From the IMG/VR virus record IMGVR_UViG_3300043410_000577, positions 1 to 21,100 of that record: 21,100 nt of DNA, one strand, 5' to 3'. The DNA is from a virus. Both the position numbers and the translations under genes were made by a program. Below are positions 10,448 through 18,597 of the stretch, in pieces. Position 1 is the stretch's first letter, and every line of letters starts with the position of its first letter. The notes under the pieces were generated by a model. The model made no database searches and was not told the origin of the DNA. It was given only the letters and a program-made list of their open reading frames with translations.

Positions 10448-10986
10448 TATAGTGTCTCCCCGCCTACTGTACGGTTACATGCACATAGTTCGCCAGTTTG
10501 CAATGCGTCAAGAATACGCAATGTTTCTTCTGGGCTACGGCCAACGTTCAAGTTATTAACAGTAACGTGTTGGATAACGTTTTCTGGGTCAACAATGAAT
10601 GTTGCGCGAAGTGCTGCACCTGCTGGAGCATAGAATACACCAAGTTGTTCAATCAATGACAACTCACCACGCTGTGTGTCTGCAAACTGTGTATGTGTGA
10701 TTTTCTGTAAGTCTGGGTGTGCTTTTTGCCAAGCAATTTTACAGAATTCGTTATCTGTAGAACCTGTTAGCAATACTGCGTCACGATCTGCAAAGTCACC
10801 TGCTAGTTTATCGTACGCTACAATTTCTGTAGGGCAAACGAATGTGAAGTCCTTTGGGTAGTAAACGATTACTTTCCACTTACCAGCAAAACTTTCATCT
10901 GTAATATCAAAGAAAGCATCTTCTGGTTGTCCTGGCTTAACACCAGTGATTGCGAATTTTTCTAATTTATGTCCAACTGTTTTCAT
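10447..10986 (-). CDS. ahpC: AhpC-type 2-Cys peroxiredoxin
   Basis: 179 aa. Peroxidatic Cys51 in FTFVCPTE, with the conserved Thr48 and Pro52. The C-terminus has the Cys168-Ala-Cys170 pair (GELCACNR), as in AhpC proteins that work with AhpD (Mycobacterium-type CxC) rather than the single resolving Cys of AhpF-linked enzymes. It reduces H2O2, organic peroxides and peroxynitrite in the cytoplasm. Strong Shine-Dalgarno AAAGGAG before the ATG, and a promoter at 11045-11073. The downstream ahpD completes the system. It probably protects the infected cell or phage enzymes from oxidative stress. Confidence 0.95.
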   Translation of the reverse strand: MKTVGHKLEKFAITGVKPGQPEDAFFDITDESFAGKWKVIVYYPKDFTFVCPTEIVAYDKLAGDFADRDAVLLTGSTDNEFCKIAWQKAHPDLQKITHTQFADTQRGELSLIEQLGVFYAPAGAALRATFIVDPENVIQHVTVNNLNVGRSPEETLRILDALQTGELCACNRTVGGETL

Positions 10987-11044
10987 ATCATTTCTCCTTT
11001 AGTGTGTGTTGAAAACTACAAGAACTGTTTTGTTCCATGTTCTT

Positions 11045-11073
11045 ATTGTAATAGTATTTACTAATTAGATCAA
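11045..11073 (-). promoter_or_regulatory. promoter of ahpC-ahpD
   Basis: TTGATC (11068-11073), 17 bp, TACAAT (11045-11050), about 60 nt before the ahpC start. Confidence 0.65.
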
Positions 11074-11076
11074 GCG

Positions 11077-11118
11077 TTTTTATTGATTTTTTCAATAATT
11101 ATTTTAATAACGCTTATA
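11077..11118 (-). promoter_or_regulatory. A/T-rich nested hairpin upstream of the ahpC promoter
   Basis: AAGCGTT/AACGCTT encloses TTATTGA-AAAAA-TCAATAA on the minus strand. It may terminate transcription from the 11136-11672 gene or act as an operator; the motif TTATTGAAAAAA occurs twice. Confidence 0.4.
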
Positions 11119-11135
11119 GGTTTTTTCAATAACGA

Positions 11136-11672
11136 TCAACTGTATTCATATGGTGTACTTGGGTGTCCATAGTCAACTGGAATATCTCCTTTGAAGTTAT
11201 CGTAGTCTTGATAGTAACTTTCATTTGGTTTGAGCTCTCGCCAATCATCGTATTTGAGTTTTGCTAATAATGTTTCTTTCTTGCTCAAAAGATCACAGAC
11301 AATAAACGAACTAGAGCAACGACCACGGATAGTTTTAATTGGTGCGTGTTTGTATTCGTTAGCCAATAGAGCTTTGTGCATAGCACAGCCATACGGTGCC
11401 ATGATACGAGTAATGCCTAACTTTTGATTGCGTAAACGGAACTTGTCGTAGATATTAAGTTCTGTGAGTGTAGCTTCGTTGTCATCATTAATACGCAACA
11501 ATGCGTTCTTAACTTTGATGCTACCTTTTGTGTGACTATTATCAGGCGTTTCTTTTGTTGACCAATGAAGCTGACAGTCCACATGATTGACATATAATGT
11601 CTCCCCATGAAATTTTAAGACCCACATAGGAATGGTCTGATCTTCTAAGTGTTTTTTGTTAAAATGGAACAC
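11136..11672 (-). CDS. hypothetical phage protein (GTG start)
   Basis: 178 aa, beginning at a GTG (11672) with TAAGGA about 5 nt upstream; the frame has no suitable ATG nearby. Sequence starts MFHFNKKHLEDQTIPMWVLK. It has several His and Tyr residues and a C-terminal tail (DYGHPSTPYEYS). The N-terminal half (MWVLKFHGETLYVNHVDCQL) reads like a small beta domain. I do not recognise a catalytic motif. It follows the AAA+ ATPase gene after a terminator-like hairpin at 11725-11746. Confidence 0.8.
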   Translation of the reverse strand: MFHFNKKHLEDQTIPMWVLKFHGETLYVNHVDCQLHWSTKETPDNSHTKGSIKVKNALLRINDDNEATLTELNIYDKFRLRNQKLGITRIMAPYGCAMHKALLANEYKHAPIKTIRGRCSSSFIVCDLLSKKETLLAKLKYDDWRELKPNESYYQDYDNFKGDIPVDYGHPSTPYEYS

Positions 11673-11724
11673 TACATCCTTACAAGCATATTCAATCTAT
11701 TTCATTTTAGTTTCCTTTAAAAGT

Positions 11725-11746
11725 AGGGGGCCTTTCACCCCCTGTG
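11725..11746 (-). terminator. hairpin after the AAA+ ATPase gene
   Basis: AGGGGG/CCCCCT stem with a 7-nt loop on the minus strand, followed by ACTTTT. It starts about 10 nt after the ATPase stop codon. Confidence 0.6.
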
Positions 11747-11756
11747 GTTTTATTTA

Positions 11757-12833
11757 TTAAAAGGCATCCCAGTAGCGGTAACCTTGTTCTTTAACCTTAG
11801 TCAACACAAGTGTTGAACCATCGGCAGCAACAAACACATATTTCTGTCCGTTGTCGTCAATTTTCTTAAGTTGATTAGGTTCAAAAATCTTTGAATCCCA
11901 ATCCCAGATTTCTTCACCATCGTCGTCTTTCTCAAAAGACTTGTAGTTGATGTGAACACGCTTGTTCAAAGGATTACCGTGCCATTCCTTTTCATCAAAG
12001 TTAGTCTCTGCCATTTCTTCACCGTTGATCATCAATTTGATCTTGTAGCGTGATTCTTCAGAGTACTCAGGTTTAGCATTAAGCATGAGCATGGCTTCTT
12101 GTGGAGTTTCACCAAAGCGGTTCATTTCTTCAACTAGAGCTTTGAGCATATCAAAGTTGAATTGACCAAATGTGCCAGCAATGCCAATAATCTTTTCAAT
12201 GTGTTCTTTATCCTTGAGATTGTCTTCGCAGTACTCGCGGATAAAGTCTGCTTCAAGCCCTTTGTATTCCATTGAGTAGAATACACGACCTGGACGATTA
12301 CGCATATGTTGATTTACACGCCACTTGTCGTTACAAGTAAGGACAAACAGTTTCTTTGATGGGTACACGCCATCAAGAAGTGTAAGCATAGCTTCTTGCT
12401 CGTGTTCGTCATACACTTTTTCAAATTCATCAAACACAACAATAACAGGTTGTTCGATAGATTGAATAAATGAATTAAACGCATCACCACACCAAGGTGC
12501 ATTGATTACAATTGTAGGAATGTCCTTTTCGTAACCCTTGATAGAAAGCATTTTGGCTAGCAATGTTTTGCCAGAACCCTTTTCGCCAGTAAGCATTACG
12601 CCAGTAGCAGCAGGACGATCTTCGAATGAATGCAGAATACGATCCGCACGTTTCATAGTGTCGCCGTATACTTTGCCTGTGAATTCAAACTTGTCAATTG
12701 CTTCAAGGAACATCTGACCAGTCATTTCATTCTTTTTAATAACATAGTTGCCAGCTGGAAGATGATCGTGAAGATCTAGTGCTTCCTTTTTAGAAACTGT
12801 GTAAGAATTGCCTTGTTTGAGAAAATATGTCAT
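11757..12833 (-). CDS. AAA+ family ATPase
   Basis: 358 aa. Walker A GEKGSGKT (residues 83-90), Walker B IVVFDEFEK (about residue 135), sensor-1-like FVLTCND and an Arg-rich RNRPGRVFYSM that could supply the arginine finger. The segment resembles central AAA+ domains of BCS1/FtsH-like or clamp-loader-like proteins and matches ATPases seen in T4-like marine and freshwater phages. A C-terminal beta-rich domain of about 100 residues follows (WDWDSKIFEPNQLKKIDDNG). The phage role is unknown; remodelling of host or virion complexes is plausible. Transcribed from the unusual promoter at 12874-12902; the ribosome binding site is weak (AAAGAAG). Confidence 0.87.
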   Translation of the reverse strand: MTYFLKQGNSYTVSKKEALDLHDHLPAGNYVIKKNEMTGQMFLEAIDKFEFTGKVYGDTMKRADRILHSFEDRPAATGVMLTGEKGSGKTLLAKMLSIKGYEKDIPTIVINAPWCGDAFNSFIQSIEQPVIVVFDEFEKVYDEHEQEAMLTLLDGVYPSKKLFVLTCNDKWRVNQHMRNRPGRVFYSMEYKGLEADFIREYCEDNLKDKEHIEKIIGIAGTFGQFNFDMLKALVEEMNRFGETPQEAMLMLNAKPEYSEESRYKIKLMINGEEMAETNFDEKEWHGNPLNKRVHINYKSFEKDDDGEEIWDWDSKIFEPNQLKKIDDNGQKYVFVAADGSTLVLTKVKEQGYRYWDAF

Positions 12834-12873
12834 TGTGCTTCTTTCAATGAGTTAAAAATGTGTGTAAGCCTGT

Positions 12874-12902
12874 ATTATAACAGGGACCGAAGTCCCTGTC
12901 AA
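12874..12902 (-). promoter_or_regulatory. consensus promoter whose spacer is a perfect hairpin
   Basis: TTGACA (12897-12902), 17-bp spacer, TATAAT (12874-12879). The spacer plus flanking bases form ACAGGGAC-TTCG-GTCCCTGT, an 8-bp stem with a UUCG loop. It lies 5 bp after the NAMPT stop codon, so the hairpin may also end the upstream transcript. Confidence 0.8.
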
Positions 12903-12906
12903 TGCC

Positions 12907-14304
12907 TTATTTGCGAGCATTTGCCCGAACTTGCTCAAAAGTAATTTCTTTTACAAGTTTACCATCTCGGTACACTTCTTCCAGCATGTTAACAAATGGT
13001 TCAACTGCTTTATCGTGCCAACCAGTAGGTTGATTAACAGCAGTTATCCATTCGCCACCTGATTTCCAAAGTTGGATACGGCCTGCTTTAGATTTCTTAC
13101 CAGGATCAGTAATTGGATCTTTAACAACATCACGTTCTTCACCGTTTACAATAATGCTAGAGCATTTCATTGCAAACTTTTGAGTATCGCGATCTAGTTG
13201 TTGTAGCAACGCACCGCCCATACCAAACGCAATGTTATCTGCACTCCACCCATATGCTTGGAATCCACCAAGGATCATACGGATTGAATGTTCGTTAACA
13301 CCATCACCTTGGATCAAACGTACATTGTTAAGTACTTTAAAACCCTTGGCGTTTGTAGTATATCCAAACTTTTGTCCAAGAATCTCAACTAGTTTGCGGC
13401 AAACAACATCTGGTTCGCCGGAATCAGGACGGATGACAACAGTAGCGCCAGAATCAATAACCTCTTGTCGGAGCTCTTCTCCCCAAAGTTTCGATGCGGC
13501 ATTAAAAACATCATAGCTATCAGAAACCACAGCAACAATGCTGCCAGGTTTAGCAAAGTTATTAAGCATATTACGATAAGCATCTACTTCACCATCACGG
13601 CCCCAGCTAGTAATTGTTGAGTGCTCGGCGGCAGGGATAGAAAAGCCGCTAATCCCAGCATCATAGTATTCGCGAGCATACAGAACACCAGAAATAGTAT
13701 CACTGCCCATGAAGTTAATAAGGTGTGATGCACCTCCGATACCCGCTGATTCCATGCTAGAAACACCACGAGCACCGAAATCGTGCAACTTAAAGTCAAT
13801 AAGGGAAGGGTCACCTGTAGTCTCCAAATAGTTAAGGATCACTTCGCGGATCTTGTGCGACTGTGTTGCCACAGTAGTAGGATACCAAATTGCACGAAGC
13901 AATGCAGTTTCCAACCAAGTTGTTAGCCAGAAACATTCTGGATCTGTGTTTTCAATTGTTGCAAGCACCTGCTTGACAGGTACAACTGTTCCTTCGGGGA
14001 CGGCACGGATGACAACTGGGAGGTATCCATTGTGCTTGTCAAGAATGTACTGCCATCCTGCTCTGTTGAAAGGCTCACCGTGTGCGGTAAGGATTTCATC
14101 AGCCACATCAATGTCTTGTTGTGTGATGGGCTCGAGTAAGTACTCTTTAATGAATGCCTGGAGTCCAAAGAATACTGTCTGATCGTAACGTCCGCCTCGG
14201 GATTCAATGTAAGAATATACACCTGTAGTACCTGCTGGGTATTGTTTGAACATGCTAACTTTGTAGCTGTCAGTGTTAAGAATGATGTTTTTTGCTAATT
14301 TCAT
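12907..14304 (-). CDS. nadV: nicotinamide phosphoribosyltransferase (NAMPT)
   Basis: 465 aa, in the family range (460-490). Converts nicotinamide plus PRPP to NMN, the first step of the two-step salvage to NAD+. Diagnostic blocks: YKVSMFKQYP near the N-terminus (human-type DSYK), KLHDFGARGVSS, EHSTITSWGRDGE with the catalytic His, VVIRPDSGEP (PRPP/ribose-binding), IQGDGVN and a final PF-VNMLEEVYRDG segment. Good ribosome binding site (AAGGAG, 7 nt). Located 44 nt downstream of nadM-nudix, in one operon from the promoter at 15450. Large phages such as KVP40 carry the same pair, and NAD+ resynthesis from nicotinamide can counter NADase-based defence. Confidence 0.96.
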   Translation of the reverse strand: MKLAKNIILNTDSYKVSMFKQYPAGTTGVYSYIESRGGRYDQTVFFGLQAFIKEYLLEPITQQDIDVADEILTAHGEPFNRAGWQYILDKHNGYLPVVIRAVPEGTVVPVKQVLATIENTDPECFWLTTWLETALLRAIWYPTTVATQSHKIREVILNYLETTGDPSLIDFKLHDFGARGVSSMESAGIGGASHLINFMGSDTISGVLYAREYYDAGISGFSIPAAEHSTITSWGRDGEVDAYRNMLNNFAKPGSIVAVVSDSYDVFNAASKLWGEELRQEVIDSGATVVIRPDSGEPDVVCRKLVEILGQKFGYTTNAKGFKVLNNVRLIQGDGVNEHSIRMILGGFQAYGWSADNIAFGMGGALLQQLDRDTQKFAMKCSSIIVNGEERDVVKDPITDPGKKSKAGRIQLWKSGGEWITAVNQPTGWHDKAVEPFVNMLEEVYRDGKLVKEITFEQVRANARK

Positions 14305-14348
14305 GATAAACTCCTTATCGTTTGTATTACAGCCTTTGCGTCTATCGC

Positions 14349-15383
14349 TTAGGCACCCACGAAGTGTTGTAGGATTTCGTAGTGGTCTTCAAAGCAGTCT
14401 TCCGACCGGACTTCTGCAATAGGCACCCACTTAGCCTTTTCTGCATCATCACTACCTTTGACTTTTGGAAGTTCGCCGTCAGGCAGGACAATGTGGAAAG
14501 CGTGTGTAATTATACGTCCACGAGGACTTCTGTCAATAGCGTCAAACACTTTACTACGAACAATATTGCCACGTAGTACAGGTTCTGGTACTTTGATTTT
14601 AGTTTCTTCGCGGAGTTCGCGCAACATTGCGGCTTCTACTGATTTGTCAGTATTAGCGTTGACGTAGCCGCCGGGCAAAGCCCACAAACCTTTACCAGGT
14701 TCGGCACGGCGACGGATCATTAGTACGTGACCAGATTGGATAACCACTGCGTCAGCAGTACTAAAGATAGGAGGATAAGGTAACGAAGCATATTGTTTCT
14801 TGTAAGTTTCTACAAATTCACGTTCACGAATAATTTGTTCGTATTCTGGGCAAGTAGAAAAACTTGCCAAGAACTCGTATGTAGTAGAAGGAACAACTGC
14901 TTTAATAAAGTTCATGTTAACATCACGCTTGAAAAACAAGTCACGAATGTTAACAGCACTAAGCGGCTCAATTTGTTCTACGTTGACAAAGTCCCACTGC
15001 GGAAACATATCAAGGTAAAAACTAGATTCATCTTTCTTGTGGCCAATAATACCAATTTTAAATTCGCCAGGTCCTTTGGCATCATAGATTGCGTCATTAA
15101 CAATCTTTTGAACACGAACAGCCCATGCTTGGTCGTTGTAAATAGTGTCTGGGTTGCCGTTTACTGACACAGAGATGGCCATGCCGCGGGTAGCATACTT
15201 AATCATCTGCTCGCGTTCTGCGACAGTAAATGGGTTTTTATAAGTGCGTGGTTGATTTGCGGAGCCAGCAACAACAATTAGTTTGTCAGTAAGTGCAGTA
15301 GCACGGCGTACAATCTCTAAGTGAGCATTGTGAAATGGTTGAAACCGTCCGATGAGGACAAGGGCATCATATTGCTTTGACAT
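14349..15383 (-). CDS. nadM: bifunctional NMN adenylyltransferase / Nudix hydrolase
   Basis: 344 aa, two domains. The N-terminal NMNAT domain has GRFQPFHNAH (residues 12-21; HxxH nucleotide-transfer motif) and SAVNIRDLFF (ISTxxxR-like). It makes NAD+ from NMN and ATP. The C-terminal Nudix domain (about residues 205-340) has a full Nudix box GX5EX7REUXEE (GGYVNANTDKSVEAAMLREL, then REETKI), expected to cleave ADP-ribose or related compounds. This matches the bifunctional NadM-Nudix type of Synechocystis and phage KVP40. Ribosome binding site AAAGGA. Together with NAMPT it forms a complete nicotinamide-to-NAD+ route (NARP2-type). Confidence 0.95.
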   Translation of the reverse strand: MSKQYDALVLIGRFQPFHNAHLEIVRRATALTDKLIVVAGSANQPRTYKNPFTVAEREQMIKYATRGMAISVSVNGNPDTIYNDQAWAVRVQKIVNDAIYDAKGPGEFKIGIIGHKKDESSFYLDMFPQWDFVNVEQIEPLSAVNIRDLFFKRDVNMNFIKAVVPSTTYEFLASFSTCPEYEQIIREREFVETYKKQYASLPYPPIFSTADAVVIQSGHVLMIRRRAEPGKGLWALPGGYVNANTDKSVEAAMLRELREETKIKVPEPVLRGNIVRSKVFDAIDRSPRGRIITHAFHIVLPDGELPKVKGSDDAEKAKWVPIAEVRSEDCFEDHYEILQHFVGA

Positions 15384-15449
15384 AGAAAAATCCTTTCTAT
15401 AATTGTAGCGCAGAGTCTATCTCTTTGCTTTGTAATTCTATTTAGTCTA

Positions 15450-15477
15450 ATTATAACACCTTATTTGAAAATTGCAA
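15450..15477 (-). promoter_or_regulatory. promoter of the NAD-salvage operon
   Basis: TTGCAA (15472-15477), 16 bp, TATAAT (15450-15455), about 60 nt before the nadM start. It overlaps the last codons of the 59-aa membrane protein gene. Confidence 0.7.
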
Positions 15478-15640
15478 GAACTGATTTAACCAAAAGAAGA
15501 GCTAGCCCGATACACAGCCAAATTACAGCCCAAAGAAATAACCAAAATTTAAAAAATGGCATGTCTGATAATTGGTAAAGCCATCTTTGATGTGGTGGTT
15601 TATCATAATGATAATTCTTTCGTTTTACCTTCCTGTCCAT
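15461..15640 (-). CDS. 59-aa single-pass membrane protein
   Basis: Hand translation from the ATG at 15640 (GGAG 10 nt upstream), MDRKVKRKNYHYDKPPHQRW and onward, stop TAA at 15461. A very basic N-terminus is followed by an aromatic/hydrophobic segment (about residues 30-52: FWLFLWAVIWLCIGLALLLV), a clear transmembrane helix in an N-in orientation by the positive-inside rule. It overlaps the 3' end of the upstream gene by 16 nt, indicating coupling. Possible roles include membrane or lysis accessory functions, but nothing specific is visible. Confidence 0.75.
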   Translation of the reverse strand: MDRKVKRKNYHYDKPPHQRWLYQLSDMPFFKFWLFLWAVIWLCIGLALLLVKSVLAIFK

Positions 15641-16407
15641 ATTTTAGGCTCCGCTTCTCTACGTCTTTGTTCTTCTGTTTTAGGAATAATGCCTGTTCCT
15701 AAATGCGGATACTTTGCAATACGATCTTGAATGACAAGTGCAAACGATATGCCAACCGATGCAGCAAGAAATAATGCGCCAACTCCTAACGCAATATCAA
15801 TATGGATTCTATCCATACGTCTTTTACGTCTAAGTCTTACAACATCCTCTGCTTGCATTTGTTTAGCAATTAACACACGTTGAGTCTCACCCATGTGTTT
15901 CATCATTAACTCAACTTCTGTGTAGAGTGCGCCCAGTTCTGGCGGACTTTGATATACCATCAATTCACGCAAGTCTACACTCATTTGCTCTAATTGCTTA
16001 CGCATTAGAACACGTTGTAGCGCACGTTTACCTAAACTGGCATCACCTGAGTATATTTCTGTTTCTGCACGGCGTTCTTCCTCTTCCATGATAGCTAGAC
16101 ACTTATAAAAGTTATCATAGTACTCACCTAGCTTTTCTCCGATTTCTTGATAGATTCCAAGATCTGCGCCGTCGTTAGCTTTCTTGTTAAGTTCTTTAAC
16201 TTTTTCTTTTTCTTCTATGAACTGGCGCTTTTGCTCAGGGGTAGCAGGTTTGTCAGGCGGGTGTAGTTTATGAAATTGGTCGTCAAGATCTTTGAGGACT
16301 TCTTTCACTTCCCCAGCTGCACCTTTTATATCTTTGTAAAGTTTGCACCCCGCCTTGACTGCTGAAACCGCTCCGTTGGCTAGGGCAAATAGTGTCATTG
16401 GATCCAT
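15625..16407 (-). CDS. coiled-coil protein with C-terminal transmembrane helix
   Basis: 260 aa from the ATG at 16407 (CAGGAG 7 nt upstream); the longer open frame crosses the neighbour's terminator and was rejected. The N-terminus has a hydrophobic patch (MDPMTLFALANGAVSAVKAG). Residues about 40-190 are highly charged and helical (Glu/Lys-rich, probable coiled coil). A transmembrane segment follows near residues 205-230 (IALGVGALFLAASVGISFAL), then a basic tail with a stretch RRREAEPKIWTGR. It resembles hypothetical proteins in large T4-like phages. Function unknown. Confidence 0.82.
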   Translation of the reverse strand: MDPMTLFALANGAVSAVKAGCKLYKDIKGAAGEVKEVLKDLDDQFHKLHPPDKPATPEQKRQFIEEKEKVKELNKKANDGADLGIYQEIGEKLGEYYDNFYKCLAIMEEEERRAETEIYSGDASLGKRALQRVLMRKQLEQMSVDLRELMVYQSPPELGALYTEVELMMKHMGETQRVLIAKQMQAEDVVRLRRKRRMDRIHIDIALGVGALFLAASVGISFALVIQDRIAKYPHLGTGIIPKTEEQRRREAEPKIWTGR

Positions 16408-16451
16408 GTACCGCTCCTGATCCGTTGTACTACTATTTAGTAGGTCAACAA

Positions 16452-16473
16452 AAAAGGGCCCTAAGGCCCTCTT
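16452..16473 (-). terminator. intrinsic terminator
   Basis: AGGGCC/GGCCCT stem with short loop followed by TTTTTT on the minus strand, 15 nt after the zinc-ribbon protein stop. Confidence 0.85.
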
Positions 16474-16487
16474 ATTAAGTGCGTACT

Positions 16488-17273
16488 TTATGCAAATATT
16501 TCTAGTGCAGTTCCGCATTCTGTACAAAACTTAGCGTGTGCTTTGTTTTGTTTGCCGCACGTTACACACTTTGGTTTGTGTTTCACTGTAACTGGCTTTT
16601 CTACAGGTTTATTATCACCTAAGTCGCCTACTAGTTTTAGGACAATGTTATGTTTTTCAATTTCCAATGTACCAATAGTAGTTTCTGCAAATGTTTGTGT
16701 ACTCTTGCTACCCGGAACAGTAATACCAGTTTCATTTTTAAAACTTGCAGCACTTGCGGATACACTAAACGAATCCATTGATACGTTGTTTAGTGCAGCA
16801 GAACAAGTTACACTACCTGCCGGCCAAGCAACATCACTTGCACTACCACTAATGCCTCTTGTAAATGTGGAGCCGTATATAGCACTTGAGTTCCATTGAG
16901 GTATATTAATAACAGGACGTGGAATTTCAAATTGGTATTCGATACGCAATAGGCCATCTTCCAATTTAATGCCACGTGGACCGTCTTCAATAGCTTGTGT
17001 ACGTTCAATAAACTTGAACTTGTTGCCTTCTGTAAGGTTGCCGTTCTTAATCCAACGCTCAAGGTCAATACTCTGACCCGGGTTTATAACCAAACCGCCA
17101 GGAACGGCATTCTCGCCATCAATGAATACATTGACAAGGGCGCGAACTGTATTAAGATTTTTGATTAGAATGCTATATTCGCTTGCAAATGGAATATAGA
17201 CCGTGTCCTTGAATTCACGTAGGACTTTGCCTTTTGATTTAATAGAGGCGACTAATTTTTGATTAAACATCAT
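16488..17273 (-). CDS. beta-rich protein with C-terminal zinc ribbon
   Basis: 261 aa, start at tandem ATGs (17273/17270) with AAAGGA upstream. The N-terminal part looks beta-rich (VYIPFASEYSILIKNLNTVR; VNVFIDGENAVPGG), suggesting a structural or adhesin-like fold, then a Ser/Ala-rich segment (SVSASAASFKNETG). The last 35 residues hold a four-Cys zinc ribbon (CVTCG, 13-aa loop, CTECG). A similar architecture, a beta domain with a terminal zinc ribbon, occurs in T4-like phage structural accessories, but this is inference. Confidence 0.8.
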   Translation of the reverse strand: MMFNQKLVASIKSKGKVLREFKDTVYIPFASEYSILIKNLNTVRALVNVFIDGENAVPGGLVINPGQSIDLERWIKNGNLTEGNKFKFIERTQAIEDGPRGIKLEDGLLRIEYQFEIPRPVINIPQWNSSAIYGSTFTRGISGSASDVAWPAGSVTCSAALNNVSMDSFSVSASAASFKNETGITVPGSKSTQTFAETTIGTLEIEKHNIVLKLVGDLGDNKPVEKPVTVKHKPKCVTCGKQNKAHAKFCTECGTALEIFA

Positions 17274-17301
17274 GGTTTTTCCTTTTTACGGCACACACTC
17301 T

Positions 17302-17350
17302 AGGTACCTAGTAATTTAAAGAGTGTTAGTTGAGGGGACCATCCCCTCAA
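17302..17350. promoter_or_regulatory. palindromes upstream of the zinc-ribbon gene
   Basis: CTAGGTACCTAG (17302-17313) is a perfect 12-bp palindrome inside an ACACTC/GAGTGT stem. The neighbouring TTGAGGGGA/TCCCCTCAA hairpin (17330-17350) has a U-rich tail only if read on the plus strand (TTTTATTT). It could be an operator or a terminator acting on antisense transcription; the minus-strand U tract is poor. Confidence 0.45.
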
Positions 17351-17359
17351 TTTTATTTA

Positions 17360-17719
17360 TCAGAGCGTTTTATACATGGCGCTAGTTGCGACAAATGAAT
17401 TCTTCCAAGTCCACTCGTCTAGAACTAGCTGATTAAAAACATCTTCTTCAAGTTCGATTGTATCCTCTACACTTAGTTCAAGCATACGGATAGCACGATC
17501 GTAATCTTTTTCGTAACTTGAAGGACGCTGTGGCATTGCTTTAATTTTTGAAATTTTATCTAAGTCACCTGTCTTAGCTAATTCAACATGTTCTTTAGCA
17601 ACTTTAATAGCGGCCTTTTTATAGTCTTTTACAGCTTCATCGAATTCTTTAACGTGCTTCTTTTTGTTGTCGCGGACAATGCCCAACAACTCGTTCTTTT
17701 CTACTTTTACTGATCTCAT
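17360..17719 (-). CDS. hypothetical helical phage protein
   Basis: About 119 aa from the ATG at 17719, which has AAGGA 7 nt upstream; an in-frame ATG at 17743 overlaps the upstream stop but lacks a site. Lys/Glu-rich and helical (DFDEAVKDYKKAAIKVAKEHV-like region), with an acidic C-terminal half (LELSVEDTIELEEDVFNQLV) ending in WTWKNSFVATSAMYKTL. Resembles a conserved small protein of T4-like phages; function unknown. Confidence 0.8.
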   Translation of the reverse strand: MRSVKVEKNELLGIVRDNKKKHVKEFDEAVKDYKKAAIKVAKEHVELAKTGDLDKISKIKAMPQRPSSYEKDYDRAIRMLELSVEDTIELEEDVFNQLVLDEWTWKNSFVATSAMYKTL

Positions 17720-17739
17720 AGCGTTCCTTAATGGGTTTC

Positions 17740-18591
17740 TCATAAAAAATATTCTTTATAAATTTGTTCTGCAAAATTCTGATGATGTGTTACACTTGGG
17801 TGCATGTCATTTGGAGCAGGTGGTATGTCTGGATTATGAAGTTCATAACAACTGTCATAGTCTACATCTAATTTATACCAATCGGCCGGATTAGGTATGT
17901 TGTAAGGTTCTTTTAAAGAATCATCAAGCTCACGTCTTGCGTTTTCAAGTTGTCGTAAAACAGGTTCTGTTTCTACACTCAAATGTATAACTCTAGCACC
18001 TGTTGCACGTAAAAATCCATCTGTCATAGTTTGCAACACTAGACTGTTGTAGTATCTATTAAAAACACCTAATGGGTCCAAATACGTGTTTTTCGTAGAA
18101 TCTTCTATGTACTTTTGAATACGTTCATCTGTTTCAGCAGTAGCTTTAACTGAACGCTCAAGTCCAAATAACTTATTAAATCCTAGAATAACAGTTTGCC
18201 ATCCGTTGTCCGGATTAGCTATATTAGCAAATGGGACAGAAGTCCTAGCTGGCCACTGTAATGATAGTCTACTCAAGTAGGTCCACATTACAATTACAGT
18301 GTCACCTGGTTTAATATCTTTTACACCAACAGCACATTGTCTAGCAATTTGCTGAAAGCAAGCACCACGCCGGGCATAGTTATTAACAGGAACGTTTAGC
18401 TTATTAGCTAATAGTTGGGGCCAAGCATAATTAGATGGTTGATATAAGTGTATATCCGACCAGTGAATTTTACGCTCTATGACTTCTTTATCAGTGAGAA
18501 CTCTTCCAGTCTCATCTACTGCCGGTTTAACTACATCTGGTAGGGCAAAGCCCTGTGTTATAGAACAACCAAATGTGTGTAGTATAGTCAT
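17740..18591 (-). CDS. SGNH/GDSL-type hydrolase-like protein
   Basis: 283 aa. FGCSITQG (residues 7-14) fits block I of the SGNH family with Ser10 as nucleophile, NNYARRGA fits block II, TVIVMWTYLSR lies where the block III Asn/Asp region is expected, and DMHPS (D262, H264) is the C-terminal D-x-H triad. Possible esterase or acetyl/acyl-hydrolase acting on carbohydrate. Several large phages carry related proteins, sometimes in tail or capsid-associated roles. The stop overlaps the next gene's alternative ATG. The Ala/Gly/Asn oxyanion residues of classical SGNH enzymes are only partly matched. Confidence 0.72.
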   Translation of the reverse strand: MTILHTFGCSITQGFALPDVVKPAVDETGRVLTDKEVIERKIHWSDIHLYQPSNYAWPQLLANKLNVPVNNYARRGACFQQIARQCAVGVKDIKPGDTVIVMWTYLSRLSLQWPARTSVPFANIANPDNGWQTVILGFNKLFGLERSVKATAETDERIQKYIEDSTKNTYLDPLGVFNRYYNSLVLQTMTDGFLRATGARVIHLSVETEPVLRQLENARRELDDSLKEPYNIPNPADWYKLDVDYDSCYELHNPDIPPAPNDMHPSVTHHQNFAEQIYKEYFL

Positions 18592-18597
18592 CTTATA

